A stretch of DNA of 64,000 nt from Hirschia litorea (GTDB lineage Bacteria > Pseudomonadota > Alphaproteobacteria > Caulobacterales > Hyphomonadaceae). Below are positions 34,824 to 44,347 of this stretch, piece after piece (the stretch's first letter is position 1; every line of letters begins with the position of its first letter). The translations under genes were made by a program, and so were the position numbers. The stretch is from positions 1,054,001-1,118,000 of the forward strand of contig NZ_JBHTBR010000002.1 of NCBI RefSeq assembly GCF_042665075.1, in the 5' to 3' direction. The notes under the pieces are model-generated. The model had not been told where the DNA came from. It searched no databases and worked only from the letters and a program-made list of their open reading frames with translations.

Positions 34824-35810
34824 ATGGCTTGGACAAAGACTTATGATGGTGATGAGCCTCAACGTATCAATAAATGGTTGGGACAATCAGGTGTATGCTC
34901 TCGTCGCGAAGCGGAAGGATTGGTTGAGCAAGGTTTGATTTCAATTGATGGCGTTGAAGTCACTGAACCTGGCCGAAAGATTGTAAAGGGCGAAACACTC
35001 ACTTTAGCTGACGCTGCCACCAAGAAACTTGCAAGCGCGATGTCAGTGGTACTGAACAAGCCTGTAGATTATGTATCGGCGCACCCAAATGAAGGTGAGA
35101 TACCAGCCATTCGCCTGATTACTAAAGCCAACCTTGTAGGTCACTCAGATAGCCTCCCCCATAGAGACTCACGCCTCGCGCCTGTTGGTCGGTTGGATAA
35201 GGACTCTCGTGGGCTATTGATTTTGACCGAAGACGGCGTGCTGACAAAATCTGTTATCGGACCAGAGGCAGACAGTGAAAAGGAATACCTTGTGACTGTG
35301 CGCGGCGTAATCACCCCCGAACGCGTCCAAGATTTATGTCATGGCCTCATGCTGGATAACCGCGTGCTCAAACCCGCCATTGTCACGCATGAGCGCGGGC
35401 AATTATTGCGCTTCATTCTGACAGAAGGCCGCAACCGCCAAATTCGGCGCATGTGTGATCTTGTCGGGCTGAAAGTTGTAGATCTATTTCGCATCCGTAT
35501 CGGGCATGTACATATCGGGGACCTTGCCGAAGGAAAATGGCGCGCATTGACGCCTGCCGAACGCGAAGGACTGATACACAAATCCCAAGTGGAATATATC
35601 CCTCAACCAGACCCAGAACCGCCCACGCCTGAAAAGTCACAATACCAACAATATCGCGAACGAATCCAAAATCGCGATAACCGAGACAAACCGCGTGAAC
35701 AGTTTGACCGCAAAAGCGCAGGCTTTAAATCGGGACCACAAAATAGTGATCGTCCACCAGTGAGGCGCAAGAAGAAACCATCTACGCGCCCCAAATATCC
35801 CGGTAGCTAA
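34824..35810 (+). CDS. 23S rRNA pseudouridine synthase, RluF-like
   Basis: A 328-residue RsuA-family pseudouridine synthase. S4 domain at about 12-60 (RINKWLGQSGVCSRREAEGL), catalytic block VGRLDKDSRGLLILTEDG with Asp about 125, then EKEYLVTV and EGRNRQIRRMCDLVGLKV. The DKDSRGL variant and layout point to the RluF subgroup, which modifies U2604 of 23S rRNA. The last 70 residues form a basic, disordered Arg/Asp/Pro-rich tail. The start at ATG 34824 is chosen over TTG 34815. Confidence 0.87.
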   Translation: MAWTKTYDGDEPQRINKWLGQSGVCSRREAEGLVEQGLISIDGVEVTEPGRKIVKGETLTLADAATKKLASAMSVVLNKPVDYVSAHPNEGEIPAIRLITKANLVGHSDSLPHRDSRLAPVGRLDKDSRGLLILTEDGVLTKSVIGPEADSEKEYLVTVRGVITPERVQDLCHGLMLDNRVLKPAIVTHERGQLLRFILTEGRNRQIRRMCDLVGLKVVDLFRIRIGHVHIGDLAEGKWRALTPAEREGLIHKSQVEYIPQPDPEPPTPEKSQYQQYRERIQNRDNRDKPREQFDRKSAGFKSGPQNSDRPPVRRKKKPSTRPKYPGS

Positions 35811-35813
35811 AGC

Positions 35814-36461
35814 TTAAAATAAGCCGCGTTTAAGAATTTCCGTTGGACCGCTTTTCATATCAAGTCTTAGTTCGCCCTCTGGATAATCTTCACCTTCTGG
35901 TGTGTTGAAAGCCACATCAATCAAAAAGGCTGGCATTGTGTTCTCATGCATTTTGCCATTGGGATCGAACACTTTCCATTCAAGACACCAAAGATCGTGA
36001 AGTGGCTCTAGTGAAAACTCTTCTTCAAGACCTATCTCTTGGGAAAGGCCAGGAATACCCATAGACAAAGGTATTGCTGCAACGCTACTTGGCTCAACGA
36101 TAAAGGGTTGAATATATTGCGTGCGTACATATTCAGGCGCTATATATTGCTGAACACGATGGCGCTTGCTGTCTTTATCTATGGCGCACGAACCCGGTTT
36201 ATTGGATTTAACTGCAGAAACATCAGAAATAACCAGCGCACGCGTTCCCCTATTCGACACAACGAGCGTGCTATCTACCCAATAGCGAAAATCAATGCTT
36301 TTGCCTTCACTATTGGAGCTATACCCGCGATTTATCTGCCCTGAGACTTTCGCAACTGCGGCTGTCAGCGTGTAGCGTGCATCAAAAAATGTTAGATATG
36401 TTGTCATACTCGACAACACCATCGCGGCCAGCGCCATCACAGTACTCGATATATTTCGCAT
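35814..36461 (-). CDS. Membrane-anchored hypothetical protein
   Basis: A 215-residue protein with one N-terminal hydrophobic helix (about 7-26) and an otherwise soluble, beta-rich region with two Cys. I recognise no family. Its ATG lies 22 bp after the stop of the 'YLRPF' membrane gene, so they are probably made together. The stop lies 3 bp from that of the convergent rluF-like gene. It may be a partner of its upstream neighbour; that is inference only. Confidence 0.65.
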   Translation of the reverse strand: MRNISSTVMALAAMVLSSMTTYLTFFDARYTLTAAVAKVSGQINRGYSSNSEGKSIDFRYWVDSTLVVSNRGTRALVISDVSAVKSNKPGSCAIDKDSKRHRVQQYIAPEYVRTQYIQPFIVEPSSVAAIPLSMGIPGLSQEIGLEEEFSLEPLHDLWCLEWKVFDPNGKMHENTMPAFLIDVAFNTPEGEDYPEGELRLDMKSGPTEILKRGLF

Positions 36462-36483
36462 TCTGTCCCTCTATTTCCACTCT

Positions 36484-37401
36484 CTACGCTGTGACGCGCA
36501 ATTTCTTTTGTAATTCACGTGCAAATCTACGCACTTGGTTTTCGCCGCCCAAACCGATTTTTGACGTCATGACAGGTTCTTTTTGATCTCCAAAGATTAT
36601 CAACGAACCCTCTTCATCATCCTCTGGCAGAGAAAAACCATGCTCTGCAAAAGTGGTACGTACCCCCGCCCATTCTGAAATAGGGTCATAGCCCTTATCG
36701 ACGGAACCGCGATCATTGGGCGGATCAACAACAATTGTCTTTTCCAAAGCACCCGATGTCAGCAAATGCTCGACTTCCCACGACGTGCCCGGACGCGGCG
36801 ATGGAAGGAGAACAATCATTTCAGCTTTATCAATCAACAATTTAATCGCGTCTTGCCAAACCTCATCCGCCACACGAACACGCCCCGCCCCCATATGCTC
36901 AAGCGGTTTACCAAGCGCTATTAGCTTTCCTAGCGGGCGAAGTGCTTTTTCAACTTCTTCTTCAAACTCAACACGATCATTAGTGAGAATAAACTGCGTC
37001 GCGCCACCTATGCCATCAGGCCGAAAACTCATCATTTTAGGCTGGTCTGCACCAATCTTATTGGTTGAGATGAAAGGACGAAGATAGAGGATAAAGCTTT
37101 CAACCTTCGAGTCATCATTCTCGCTCAATGATTTAAAAATGCGATCTGCTTCAATGTCTCTGTCGCGCTGCTCAAACCAGCCTTCTAAATCAAAGAATAA
37201 TTGCGCAATAAGAATTGAGATAACTATCGCCGTAATGAAAAGGAATAATGCAGCGATAGGTGGCAGTTCAGGTCGGGACGCAGAAAAGGCTGCAACAAAA
37301 GCACCGCTTATTAGAGAGAAAATCAACGCAATCATGCTGATTTTTCGGCCCCAATTTGTGCCAGTGGATGTGTTCATATTTTGCGCAAACCGTTTAAGCA
37401 T
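36484..37401 (-). CDS. Two-helix membrane protein with Rossmann-like 'YLRPF' cytoplasmic domain
   Basis: A 305-residue protein: transmembrane helices at about 21-41 and 48-70, a charged linker, then a cytoplasmic alpha/beta domain. That domain begins FILYLRPF (about 103-110) and runs through FEEEVEKALRPLGKLIALGKP, GAGRVRVADEVWQDAIKLL, AEMIVLLPSPRPGTSWEVEHLL. The strand-helix order and the WEVEHLL element, with a Glu where TIR/SLOG-like domains have functional acids, suggest a nucleotide-binding or TIR-related sensor. This is a resemblance, not an assignment. Co-directional with the 215-residue membrane gene downstream. Confidence 0.65.
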   Translation of the reverse strand: MLKRFAQNMNTSTGTNWGRKISMIALIFSLISGAFVAAFSASRPELPPIAALFLFITAIVISILIAQLFFDLEGWFEQRDRDIEADRIFKSLSENDDSKVESFILYLRPFISTNKIGADQPKMMSFRPDGIGGATQFILTNDRVEFEEEVEKALRPLGKLIALGKPLEHMGAGRVRVADEVWQDAIKLLIDKAEMIVLLPSPRPGTSWEVEHLLTSGALEKTIVVDPPNDRGSVDKGYDPISEWAGVRTTFAEHGFSLPEDDEEGSLIIFGDQKEPVMTSKIGLGGENQVRRFARELQKKLRVTA

Positions 37402-37607
37402 GAATCATCTTGGCCTTATCTTCGCGACTATTGCCCCAACCTTAGCAAATCCAATGGGGCGGGAATATGTTTTTGTCGTAATGTTTTAACGATAATCACC
37501 AGTTGAATAAGATTGCCAAGGCTCGCGGATGAGATACAGCCATCATTTCTACGCTCTGAGACCATAAACTGCTTGCATCACAGCCGCGTGCATCATAATT
37601 TTTTACT

Positions 37608-38066
37608 ATGTTAAAATCATTCCTAGAGCGCCTTAAGGGCGACACCGCCGCATCACAACCAGAGTTTCTCAATGAGAGCGATGCGCGCACCGCCGTGGCT
37701 GCCCTATTAGTGCATGCTGCCCATGTTGATGACGATTACACTGATGTGGAGCGCGATCTGATTGGATCAATCCTTGCGCACATATATAAGCTTAGAAGCG
37801 ATGAAGCACTTAGCTTACGCGAAGAAGGCGAGAAAGCTGAAGAAGAATGCGTGGACACTTACCGCTTCACCCAATTGATAAAAACTAGCCTTCCAGAATC
37901 TGACCGTCTTGTCGTGCTGGAAGGTTTGTGGAGCGTAATCCTGTCGGACGAAACACGCGATCCAAATGAAGACGCACTTGTACGCAAATTAGTTGAAATG
38001 ATGGGATTAGACCCCATTTCGTCAGCCCACGCACGCCAACGCGTTGAAGCGGCAATGAAGGGATAA
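37608..38066 (+). CDS. TerB-like (tellurite resistance TerB family) protein
   Basis: A 152-residue all-helical protein with the TerB pattern: ARTAVAALLVHAAHVDDDYTDVERDLI (metal-site-like acidic patch), the middle helix with DRLVVLEGLWSVILSDETRDPNEDALVRKLVEMMGL, and the closing SSAHARQRVEAAM. Members are small cytosolic proteins of uncertain role, often near membranes or stress functions. It ends 4 bp before the isomerase gene, so the two are one unit. Confidence 0.83.
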   Translation: MLKSFLERLKGDTAASQPEFLNESDARTAVAALLVHAAHVDDDYTDVERDLIGSILAHIYKLRSDEALSLREEGEKAEEECVDTYRFTQLIKTSLPESDRLVVLEGLWSVILSDETRDPNEDALVRKLVEMMGLDPISSAHARQRVEAAMKG

Positions 38067-38070
38067 TATC

Positions 38071-38685
38071 ATGTCAGTGAAGGTTGATTTTATTTTTGAT
38101 ATTGCAAGCCCCAATGTCTATCTCGCGCACAAGCTGATACCTGATATTGAGGCGCGCACAGGCGTTAAATTCAATTATATTCCCACTCTCCTTGGCGGTA
38201 TTTTCAAGGCGACAGGCAATCAACCTCCCTTTATCACATTTGCAAATGTGAAGGGGCGTTTTGCGTATGAACAATTGGAATTTCAACGTTTTTTAAAGCG
38301 GCACAAACTTTCAAAGTTTAAGATGAATTCCAATTTTCCAGTTCACACAGTCTTGCTCCAGCGCGGTGCAATTGTGGCGCATGAATTGGGTGTTTTCCCT
38401 GCTTATTTTGAGGCAGGGCTGAAGGCTGTCTGGGAAGATAATTTAAACCCAAAAGAACCAGATGTGCTAGCTGAAATACTTAACAAGGCTGGCTTGGATG
38501 CCGCCATAATTATCGAACGTGCGCAATCGCCAGAGATTAAAGCAAAGCTCATTCAAAACACCGATGAGGCAGCAAATCGCGGCACATTCGGTGCGCCAAC
38601 TTTCTTTGTGGGTGAAGAGATGTTCTTCGGTAAAGATCGTCTTGATCAAGTGGAAGAAGAAATCAAAGCGCAACAAACCGCCTAA
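38071..38685 (+). CDS. 2-hydroxychromene-2-carboxylate isomerase / DsbA-like (GST-kappa type) protein
   Basis: A 204-residue thioredoxin-fold protein: VDFIFDIASPNVYLAHKLIPDIEAR, FNYIPTLLGGIFKATGNQPP, the helical insertion, and GTFGAPTFFVGEEMFFGKDRLDQVEE, which is typical of NahD/GST-kappa proteins. A Ser replaces the redox Cys, as in the isomerase subgroup. Homologues isomerise naphthalene-pathway intermediates with glutathione, but they are common outside such pathways, so the substrate is open. Coupled to the TerB-like gene. Confidence 0.85.
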   Translation: MSVKVDFIFDIASPNVYLAHKLIPDIEARTGVKFNYIPTLLGGIFKATGNQPPFITFANVKGRFAYEQLEFQRFLKRHKLSKFKMNSNFPVHTVLLQRGAIVAHELGVFPAYFEAGLKAVWEDNLNPKEPDVLAEILNKAGLDAAIIIERAQSPEIKAKLIQNTDEAANRGTFGAPTFFVGEEMFFGKDRLDQVEEEIKAQQTA

Positions 38686-38766
38686 GGCCTCACGGCATAA
38701 CTTTATGGTGAGGCATGCTCTGCTTCACCAATAAAACCATTGCGGATAAGCCCTTTGGGGCTATGT

Positions 38767-38792
38767 CTATCGTGACGCCCACTTTACGATAG
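38767..38792 (+). promoter_or_regulatory. Hairpin touching the ribosome-binding site of the antiporter gene
   Basis: CTATCGT (38767-38773) can pair with ACGATAG (38786-38792), which ends inside the AGGA ribosome-binding site of the gene starting at 38803. The 12-nt loop and 7-bp stem are modest. A second hairpin, GCCTCAC (38687-38693) with GTGAGGC (38708-38714), follows the upstream stop and lacks a T-tract. Confidence 0.35.
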
Positions 38793-38802
38793 GAAACGAT
38801 TC

Positions 38803-40722
38803 ATGAGCGACTTTTTACTACTGGCATTCATATTTCTTTGTGCCGGAGTTGTTGCTGTCCCGATTGCGTCACGGCTCGGGCTTGGATCTGTGCTTGGGTA
38901 TTTGATCGCGGGAATTGTGATCAGCCCCCTGCTTACACTTTTACATGTGGATGTGATGTCTATTCAGCATTTCGCTGAATTTGGCGTCGTGATGATGTTA
39001 TTTCTAGTTGGCCTCGAGCTAGAACCCAAACTCCTCTGGAAAATGCGTATTCGCCTTATGGGTCTAGGTGGCGGGCAGGTATTTTGTACCGCAATACTCA
39101 TAATGGTCATTTCAATCGCCTTTGGTTTGGGGTGGAAAGTCTCCCTCGCGATTGGGCTTGTTTTGGCTCTATCCTCTACCGCGATCGTTTTGCAGACGCT
39201 GAACGAAAAAGGCCTTATGAAAAGCGATGGTGGTCAAAGCGCCTTCTCCGTCCTTTTATTTCAAGACATCGCCATCATTCCAATGCTTGCAATGATGCCC
39301 TTACTGGCATCTCCAGAAATCGCCGAAGCTGCTGCTCAAGCTATGGGTCATGCCGCTGAAGGGAATGATCACGGGTCCGACTATAGCTTGGTGAGACACC
39401 TCAATGCCTGGCAAACAACGCTCGTCTCGCTGGGGGCTGTTGCAATTGTTGTGTTAGGCGGAAACTACCTTACACGCCCAATTTTTAGATTCATTTCCGC
39501 AGCCCATTTGAGAGAGTTATTTACCGCAGCAGCCCTTATGCTGATCATAGGCATCTCTTTGCTTATGAATTTGGTGGGACTTTCACCTGCCCTTGGTGCT
39601 TTTCTAGCCGGCGTGGTTTTAGCCAATAGCGAGTACCGCCATGAACTGGAATCCGACGTGGAACCGTTCAAAGGAATATTGCTGGGCATATTTTTCATCA
39701 CAGTTGGCGCGCGCATAGATTTTGAACTTCTGTTCAGTAATTTTGCAAATGTGATTGGCCTTACATTTGGGCTTATTTTACTTAAAGCAAGTGTGTTGAT
39801 GGTGCTGGCCTACATCTTCAATATTAGAGGTCAGCATAAATGGCTGTTTGCACTCGGCTTGGCCCAAGCTGGTGAATTTGGCTTTGTTCTGCTCTCCTTT
39901 GTCGTCACAAACCATATTATCCCCGCTTACATCGCGGATCAGCTCATGCTGGTTGTGGCGCTATCCATGCTAATCACGCCTTGTTTGTTCATCATCTATG
40001 ATAAACTCATCGCACCCCAGTTTAATAAAAGCCAAACTCGCGAAGCAGACACTATTCATACAAAAAGCAAGATCATCATGGCAGGCCGGGGCCGAATGGG
40101 TAGCATTGTCGATCGAATGCTACGCAGTGCGGGTTATGATTCAACCGTAATTGATTACAGCTCAAAACACTTAGATATTCTGCGCGCCTTTGGCGTGGAC
40201 CACACCTATTTTGGCGATGCGACACGTCCTGACCTACTGCATGCTGCGGGAATTGAAGATGCAAAAATACTAATCGTTTTGATTGATCAAAAAGCGCAGA
40301 TCAATAAACTCGTGAAATATGCAGCTACCCATTATCCTGATCTTCACATCATAGCCCGCGCAGTAGATCGTGATCATGTGTATGAGCTTTGGAGTTTAGG
40401 GTGTCGTGATATTGTGCGCGAAACCTATGATAGCTCACTTCGAATTGGGCGATCTACACTAGAGGCTTTGGGCCACTCATATGACATTGCTGAAGAGATC
40501 AAAAATACATTTGACGCTTGGGATCGCGAAGCGATGCGTGAAACAGCAGATGCATATGACATCAATATTCCAGCATACCAAAACAAAGCCTTCTTAGCGA
40601 AAGTTCGACAAATGCTTGAAGAGCGTGAACCTGAGCTAAGACGAAAAATTAGTGACATAAAAGCCAAGAAACCTGCCTCTAGCTCAGAAGATATGGATCA
40701 AACCAGCAAATTAAAAAGCTAG
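38803..40722 (+). CDS. Kef-type monovalent cation/proton antiporter (CPA2) with TrkA-N domain
   Basis: A 639-residue protein with a twelve- to thirteen-helix Na+/H+ exchanger domain (about 1-405; GLGSVLGYLIAGIVISPLL, EFGVVMMLFLVGLELEPKLLW, ALSSTAIVLQTLNEKGL, ALGAFLAGVVLANSEYRHELE) and a cytoplasmic TrkA-N Rossmann domain (about 420-540; IIMAGRGRMGSIVDRML). The layout matches KefB/KefC potassium efflux systems that are gated by glutathione adducts or nucleotides. The C-terminal tail is charged. No kefF/kefG-type ancillary oxidoreductase lies beside it. Confidence 0.9.
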   Translation: MSDFLLLAFIFLCAGVVAVPIASRLGLGSVLGYLIAGIVISPLLTLLHVDVMSIQHFAEFGVVMMLFLVGLELEPKLLWKMRIRLMGLGGGQVFCTAILIMVISIAFGLGWKVSLAIGLVLALSSTAIVLQTLNEKGLMKSDGGQSAFSVLLFQDIAIIPMLAMMPLLASPEIAEAAAQAMGHAAEGNDHGSDYSLVRHLNAWQTTLVSLGAVAIVVLGGNYLTRPIFRFISAAHLRELFTAAALMLIIGISLLMNLVGLSPALGAFLAGVVLANSEYRHELESDVEPFKGILLGIFFITVGARIDFELLFSNFANVIGLTFGLILLKASVLMVLAYIFNIRGQHKWLFALGLAQAGEFGFVLLSFVVTNHIIPAYIADQLMLVVALSMLITPCLFIIYDKLIAPQFNKSQTREADTIHTKSKIIMAGRGRMGSIVDRMLRSAGYDSTVIDYSSKHLDILRAFGVDHTYFGDATRPDLLHAAGIEDAKILIVLIDQKAQINKLVKYAATHYPDLHIIARAVDRDHVYELWSLGCRDIVRETYDSSLRIGRSTLEALGHSYDIAEEIKNTFDAWDREAMRETADAYDINIPAYQNKAFLAKVRQMLEEREPELRRKISDIKAKKPASSSEDMDQTSKLKS

Positions 40723-40736
40723 TCAGATTTTAGCCC

Positions 40737-41120
40737 CTAAGCACGCTTTAGAAACATGATTTTGGTCTCAGCATCACCGTTTTTCCACGCATGCTGGGTG
40801 TTGGGACCAAAGCTTATAAAATCACCTGCTTTAAATTCGACACCTTGCGTTTTGGCACCATCTTCCTTGCCTGCATACATAAGTCCATGCCCAGAAACGA
40901 CATAGGATAACCATGTGTCTGGTGAAGCATGAAGCGGAAATTCTTCTGCATTTGGTGCAACTTTAAACATGAAAAAGAATAAGCCTGCCGCTTCAGCTTC
41001 AACGCTAATAGCTTCCCAGCCCGAATAGTCTGCCGCAGTAAATTCGGGCGCATTCTCTATGCTTATAAAGGACTCACCATTTTTATCCGTCATGGTGAAA
41101 TGTTTATTCTTAGATGACAT
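40737..41120 (-). CDS. Cupin-domain protein
   Basis: A 127-residue single cupin. The metal-site motifs are partly recognisable: EEFPLHASPDTWLSYVVSGHGLMYAG for the first and GDFISFGPNTQHAWKNGD for the second. One His (ASPDTW rather than HSHxxx) appears altered, so metal binding is uncertain. Role unknown. It converges with the antiporter gene. Confidence 0.75.
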   Translation of the reverse strand: MSSKNKHFTMTDKNGESFISIENAPEFTAADYSGWEAISVEAEAAGLFFFMFKVAPNAEEFPLHASPDTWLSYVVSGHGLMYAGKEDGAKTQGVEFKAGDFISFGPNTQHAWKNGDAETKIMFLKRA

Positions 41121-41205
41121 TTATACTCTCCCCATTCTTAACCGCAGCATTGCATATTGTTAGCAATATGCACAGTGATGGGAAGAGATTGAAACAAACC
41201 TTGGA

Positions 41206-42195
41206 TTACTCAGAAGGAATATTTTTAGATAGCCCTACTTGCTTTCTTAGTTTTGGCCATTGGTCTTGGATATCTTTAGCAAACGAATACCCCCAAGGCG
41301 TTTCAGCCGGAGCATTTTTTAAAGCATCTATATGTTTGGCAGCGCCTTCAAATTGCCCTGCGCGATAGAAAGCATACCCAAAATTATTGTGTGCGAACTG
41401 CGTGGCAAAAACATCTTTTTGCGCACGGGCGTTTTGCTCCATGAGCATTTCAAAACGCGTATTGGCGGCTAAAATCTCCTGAAAGACCTCATCACGCGTT
41501 AGATAATTTTGATATTCAGACCGAATACTTGCTTCATCATCCATCATCGCATTCAGCCAGACTTCAATATGCGCTCGTGCTAGCAAAGCTTGGCGTGCAG
41601 GATGTATATTATCACACTGAGCTACATCGCGTGCAAAAGCGAATACCTTTTCCAGACTTCCACCCCATTTAGGACATAGCGATTGCAACGCGACACCCAA
41701 AGCCTCTAAGGGTGGATCATCGCATTGAATAAGACGTGCAATTAGCGCATCTCTTTCCTCGCGATTACCTTCCCCCATGGCCACGCGAATTTTAAATCCA
41801 ATTGCCAATGGGTTGTGAGGTTTCGCCTCTAACGCTCTATCCAAATACTCTGTCGCGGCTTCCAATTCATTGAAGAACATCAAGCCCGCATCAAGACCGA
41901 CTCGGTCCCCCGTTGCACCGCCGCGATAACGCCATGCCCATTGTGTTCTAATGCCGCCAACAAATATATCAGCGTCACTTGTAGGTGGAAAATCCATGTT
42001 GAACTGTCCAAGTTCACCATTCACACCACATGCTTGGATAAGCGCGTACTGACCATTATTCGTCTGTTTCGCCAAAAGCTGAGACAAGCCAGACCAATTG
42101 CCTTTATCCATATGATTTAAGGCCGCATCCATATCGGGATGCCAATTTGCGCATTTCAGAGAGCGTTTCTTACCCCCATTAAACAATCCAAACAT
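41206..42195 (-). CDS. Helical TPR-like protein, unknown
   Basis: A 329-residue soluble protein made almost entirely of predicted helices. Several pairs look like degenerate tetratricopeptide units, for example LEAATEYLDRALEAKPHNPLA and NNFGYAFYRAGQFEGAAKHIDAL. No signal peptide or membrane helix. It lies 16 bp downstream of the FAD-linked dehydrogenase gene and is probably co-transcribed, which suggests but does not show a link. Confidence 0.65.
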   Translation of the reverse strand: MFGLFNGGKKRSLKCANWHPDMDAALNHMDKGNWSGLSQLLAKQTNNGQYALIQACGVNGELGQFNMDFPPTSDADIFVGGIRTQWAWRYRGGATGDRVGLDAGLMFFNELEAATEYLDRALEAKPHNPLAIGFKIRVAMGEGNREERDALIARLIQCDDPPLEALGVALQSLCPKWGGSLEKVFAFARDVAQCDNIHPARQALLARAHIEVWLNAMMDDEASIRSEYQNYLTRDEVFQEILAANTRFEMLMEQNARAQKDVFATQFAHNNFGYAFYRAGQFEGAAKHIDALKNAPAETPWGYSFAKDIQDQWPKLRKQVGLSKNIPSE

Positions 42196-42211
42196 TGGCC
42201 CTCTTTTTCTA

Positions 42212-43651
42212 CTAAATGCTGATCACCCTATTGGGGTTCATACGGTTTTCTGGATCAAGCGCACGCTTCACGGCTTTTAACATATCCATTTCAACATCAG
42301 AGACGCGCTCCGCTAGCTCATCCCGTTTCATGGTTCCAATACCATGTTCTGCTGAAATAGATCCATTCATATCACATACAAGGTCGTGCACAGCTTTGGT
42401 AAGTTCGGCTCCATAAGCTTTGTAAAACTCATCATCACTTACCCCCTCAGGAGGCGCAACATTATAGTGCATATTTCCATCACCAACATGCCCAAATGAA
42501 ATGATATTTGCATTCGGCACAATGGCGTAAACACGCGCATTTGCCTGCTCTATAAACGCCGGCAAAGAAGACACTGGCACAGACACATCATGCTTAACTG
42601 CTTTTCCAAACGCTTTTTCAGCGAGAGGAAGTGTTTCGCGGATTTTCCAGATTTCAAAAGCTTGTGTTTCGCTTTCGGCTAACACACCATCCGTGACGAT
42701 TTCGGATTCCATCGCTTTTTCAAGCAATCCTTCAAGCACATCCCGCGCACCTTCTTCTCTTGGGAATGATATTTCCATCAACACATACCAAGGCGATTTA
42801 GCGTCAGGGTGTGGGTCTCGTGTGTCAGGCATTTGCTCTAACACAAAATCAACACCAATACGGGGCATTAGCTCAAAACTAGATACAGCACCGCCCGTCT
42901 CTGCTTTAGCAAGTGCAAGCAATTCAACAGCCTTTGCAGGCGATTCAACACATAACCATGACACCATTTTTACAGCGGGGCGCGGCATCATTTTTAACGT
43001 CGCAGCGGTAATTACACCTAGCGTGCCTTCAGCCCCGATAAATAGCTGTTTTAGATCATAGGCGGTATTGTCTTTACGCAAACCTGTGAGCCCATTCCAA
43101 ATGCGTCCGTCCGGCATAACAACTTCAAGGCCGAGAACAAGATCTCGCATCATGCCATATTTCAAAACAGCGACACCACCTGCATTTGTGGAAATCAATC
43201 CACCAATCTGTGCCTGACCTTCAGCACCAAGCGATAATGGGAAAAGTCTATTTTCTTTCGCCACAATTTCTTGAAGTTCAGCGAGAATAATCCCTGCTTC
43301 AACGGTCACGGAGTCATTGAGTGGATCTATATTTCGTACCGCCCGCAAACGCTTGGTGCTCAACAATACTTCGCCATGCGGCAAGCCACCCAATACCAAT
43401 CCAGTATTGCCGCCCTGAGGCGTAACCGCCACGCCATATTCCGCACACAATGCCATAAATTCAGACACCTGCACGACGCTTTCTGGACGCGCAATAAAAG
43501 GTGCTTCGCCATTGCCACGTCCGCGCCAATCAGACAGGTAATTTTCCATGTCCGCAGGTGTATCAATAAAGCCAACTGGCCCCAGAAGTGTTTTCGCACG
43601 AACTAGAAATTCAGGGGCGATCGTCTGTGTCATTGTGTGTGTATCAGTCAC
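42212..43651 (-). CDS. FAD-linked oxidase, D-2-hydroxyacid/D-2-hydroxyglutarate dehydrogenase-like
   Basis: A 479-residue flavoprotein. The N-terminal FAD-binding domain (PCMH type) shows FIARPESVVQVSEFMALCAEYGVAVTPQGGNTGLVLGG and GAEGQAQIGGLISTNAGG; the C-terminal domain shows FGHVGDGNMHYNV (metal/substrate His), GSISAEHGIGTMKRDEL and a final PENRMNPNRV. These are the marks of the GlcD/Dld2/D2HGDH family, which oxidise D-2-hydroxy acids and feed electrons to the respiratory chain. Exact substrate not decidable from sequence. Confidence 0.9.
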   Translation of the reverse strand: MTDTHTMTQTIAPEFLVRAKTLLGPVGFIDTPADMENYLSDWRGRGNGEAPFIARPESVVQVSEFMALCAEYGVAVTPQGGNTGLVLGGLPHGEVLLSTKRLRAVRNIDPLNDSVTVEAGIILAELQEIVAKENRLFPLSLGAEGQAQIGGLISTNAGGVAVLKYGMMRDLVLGLEVVMPDGRIWNGLTGLRKDNTAYDLKQLFIGAEGTLGVITAATLKMMPRPAVKMVSWLCVESPAKAVELLALAKAETGGAVSSFELMPRIGVDFVLEQMPDTRDPHPDAKSPWYVLMEISFPREEGARDVLEGLLEKAMESEIVTDGVLAESETQAFEIWKIRETLPLAEKAFGKAVKHDVSVPVSSLPAFIEQANARVYAIVPNANIISFGHVGDGNMHYNVAPPEGVSDDEFYKAYGAELTKAVHDLVCDMNGSISAEHGIGTMKRDELAERVSDVEMDMLKAVKRALDPENRMNPNRVISI

Positions 43652-43653
43652 TT

Positions 43654-44097
43654 TTAACTCGTAGGAATTACATCAGAAGGACAAGTTTTTACATTATGTT
43701 GCACATGTGTAGCCGTAAATACGCCTTCTACACCACCCCAAAAAGTATAACCCGTCTTTGTTCGGCTGACCCTGAAACAACTTTCATGTGCAAAATCATC
43801 CGCTCTATATGAGAAACATGCCTGACCATCATCATGGATTTCCAGTTTGCCAAGCAATTCAACACCGCTGAAGCGATATCGTGTCTTTCCATCTGGCTGG
43901 ATGCATTCGCTCCATGGTTCTTTTGTTTGGGCTGTTTCACCTGATAGCAGCACACCAAACAATTCATTCTTCGCTTCTTCACTGGAAATGATGGCCGACA
44001 CAGAATTTGAGCTTTGCGCCAACACAGCTCCAACAGGCAAAATGCATATTGCGCCTATACAAAAAGTCGATTTCATCGCCCTGGAAAAACGGATCAT
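43654..44097 (-). CDS. Small secreted protein, unknown
   Basis: A 147-residue protein with a signal peptide (MKSTFCIGAICILPVGAVLAQ, cleavage after LAQ, preceded by a short MIRFSRA extension) and a soluble domain with four Cys after the signal, likely paired in the periplasm. The stop lies 2 bp before the start of the FAD-linked oxidase, so translation is probably coupled. I recognise no family. Confidence 0.7.
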   Translation of the reverse strand: MIRFSRAMKSTFCIGAICILPVGAVLAQSSNSVSAIISSEEAKNELFGVLLSGETAQTKEPWSECIQPDGKTRYRFSGVELLGKLEIHDDGQACFSYRADDFAHESCFRVSRTKTGYTFWGGVEGVFTATHVQHNVKTCPSDVIPTS

Positions 44098-44347
44098 GAC
44101 TTACATACCTCTACTCATTCTAGAAAACGGGTAACACGTTGCCCCTGTCTGGCAAATACGCAAATGGCGGTTTGGATGATTGAAATTGCAGGTTTGGCGT
44201 TTTGTATTTGAAATATTGTATTTTAAATTCTTGGCATCCCCAGTATGAAGACTCATGTTAGATATTTAGCGGAGTGTTTGCCCTGCCCTTAAAAAGTCCT
44301 GATAAGACGGCATAAATAAGCAAAACAGACAAAAGAGCATAAAACAA

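Noticed and set aside
34726..34938. 70-codon frame overlapping the rluF-like start
   Set aside because: Out of frame with a conserved S4 domain and unlike any protein I know.
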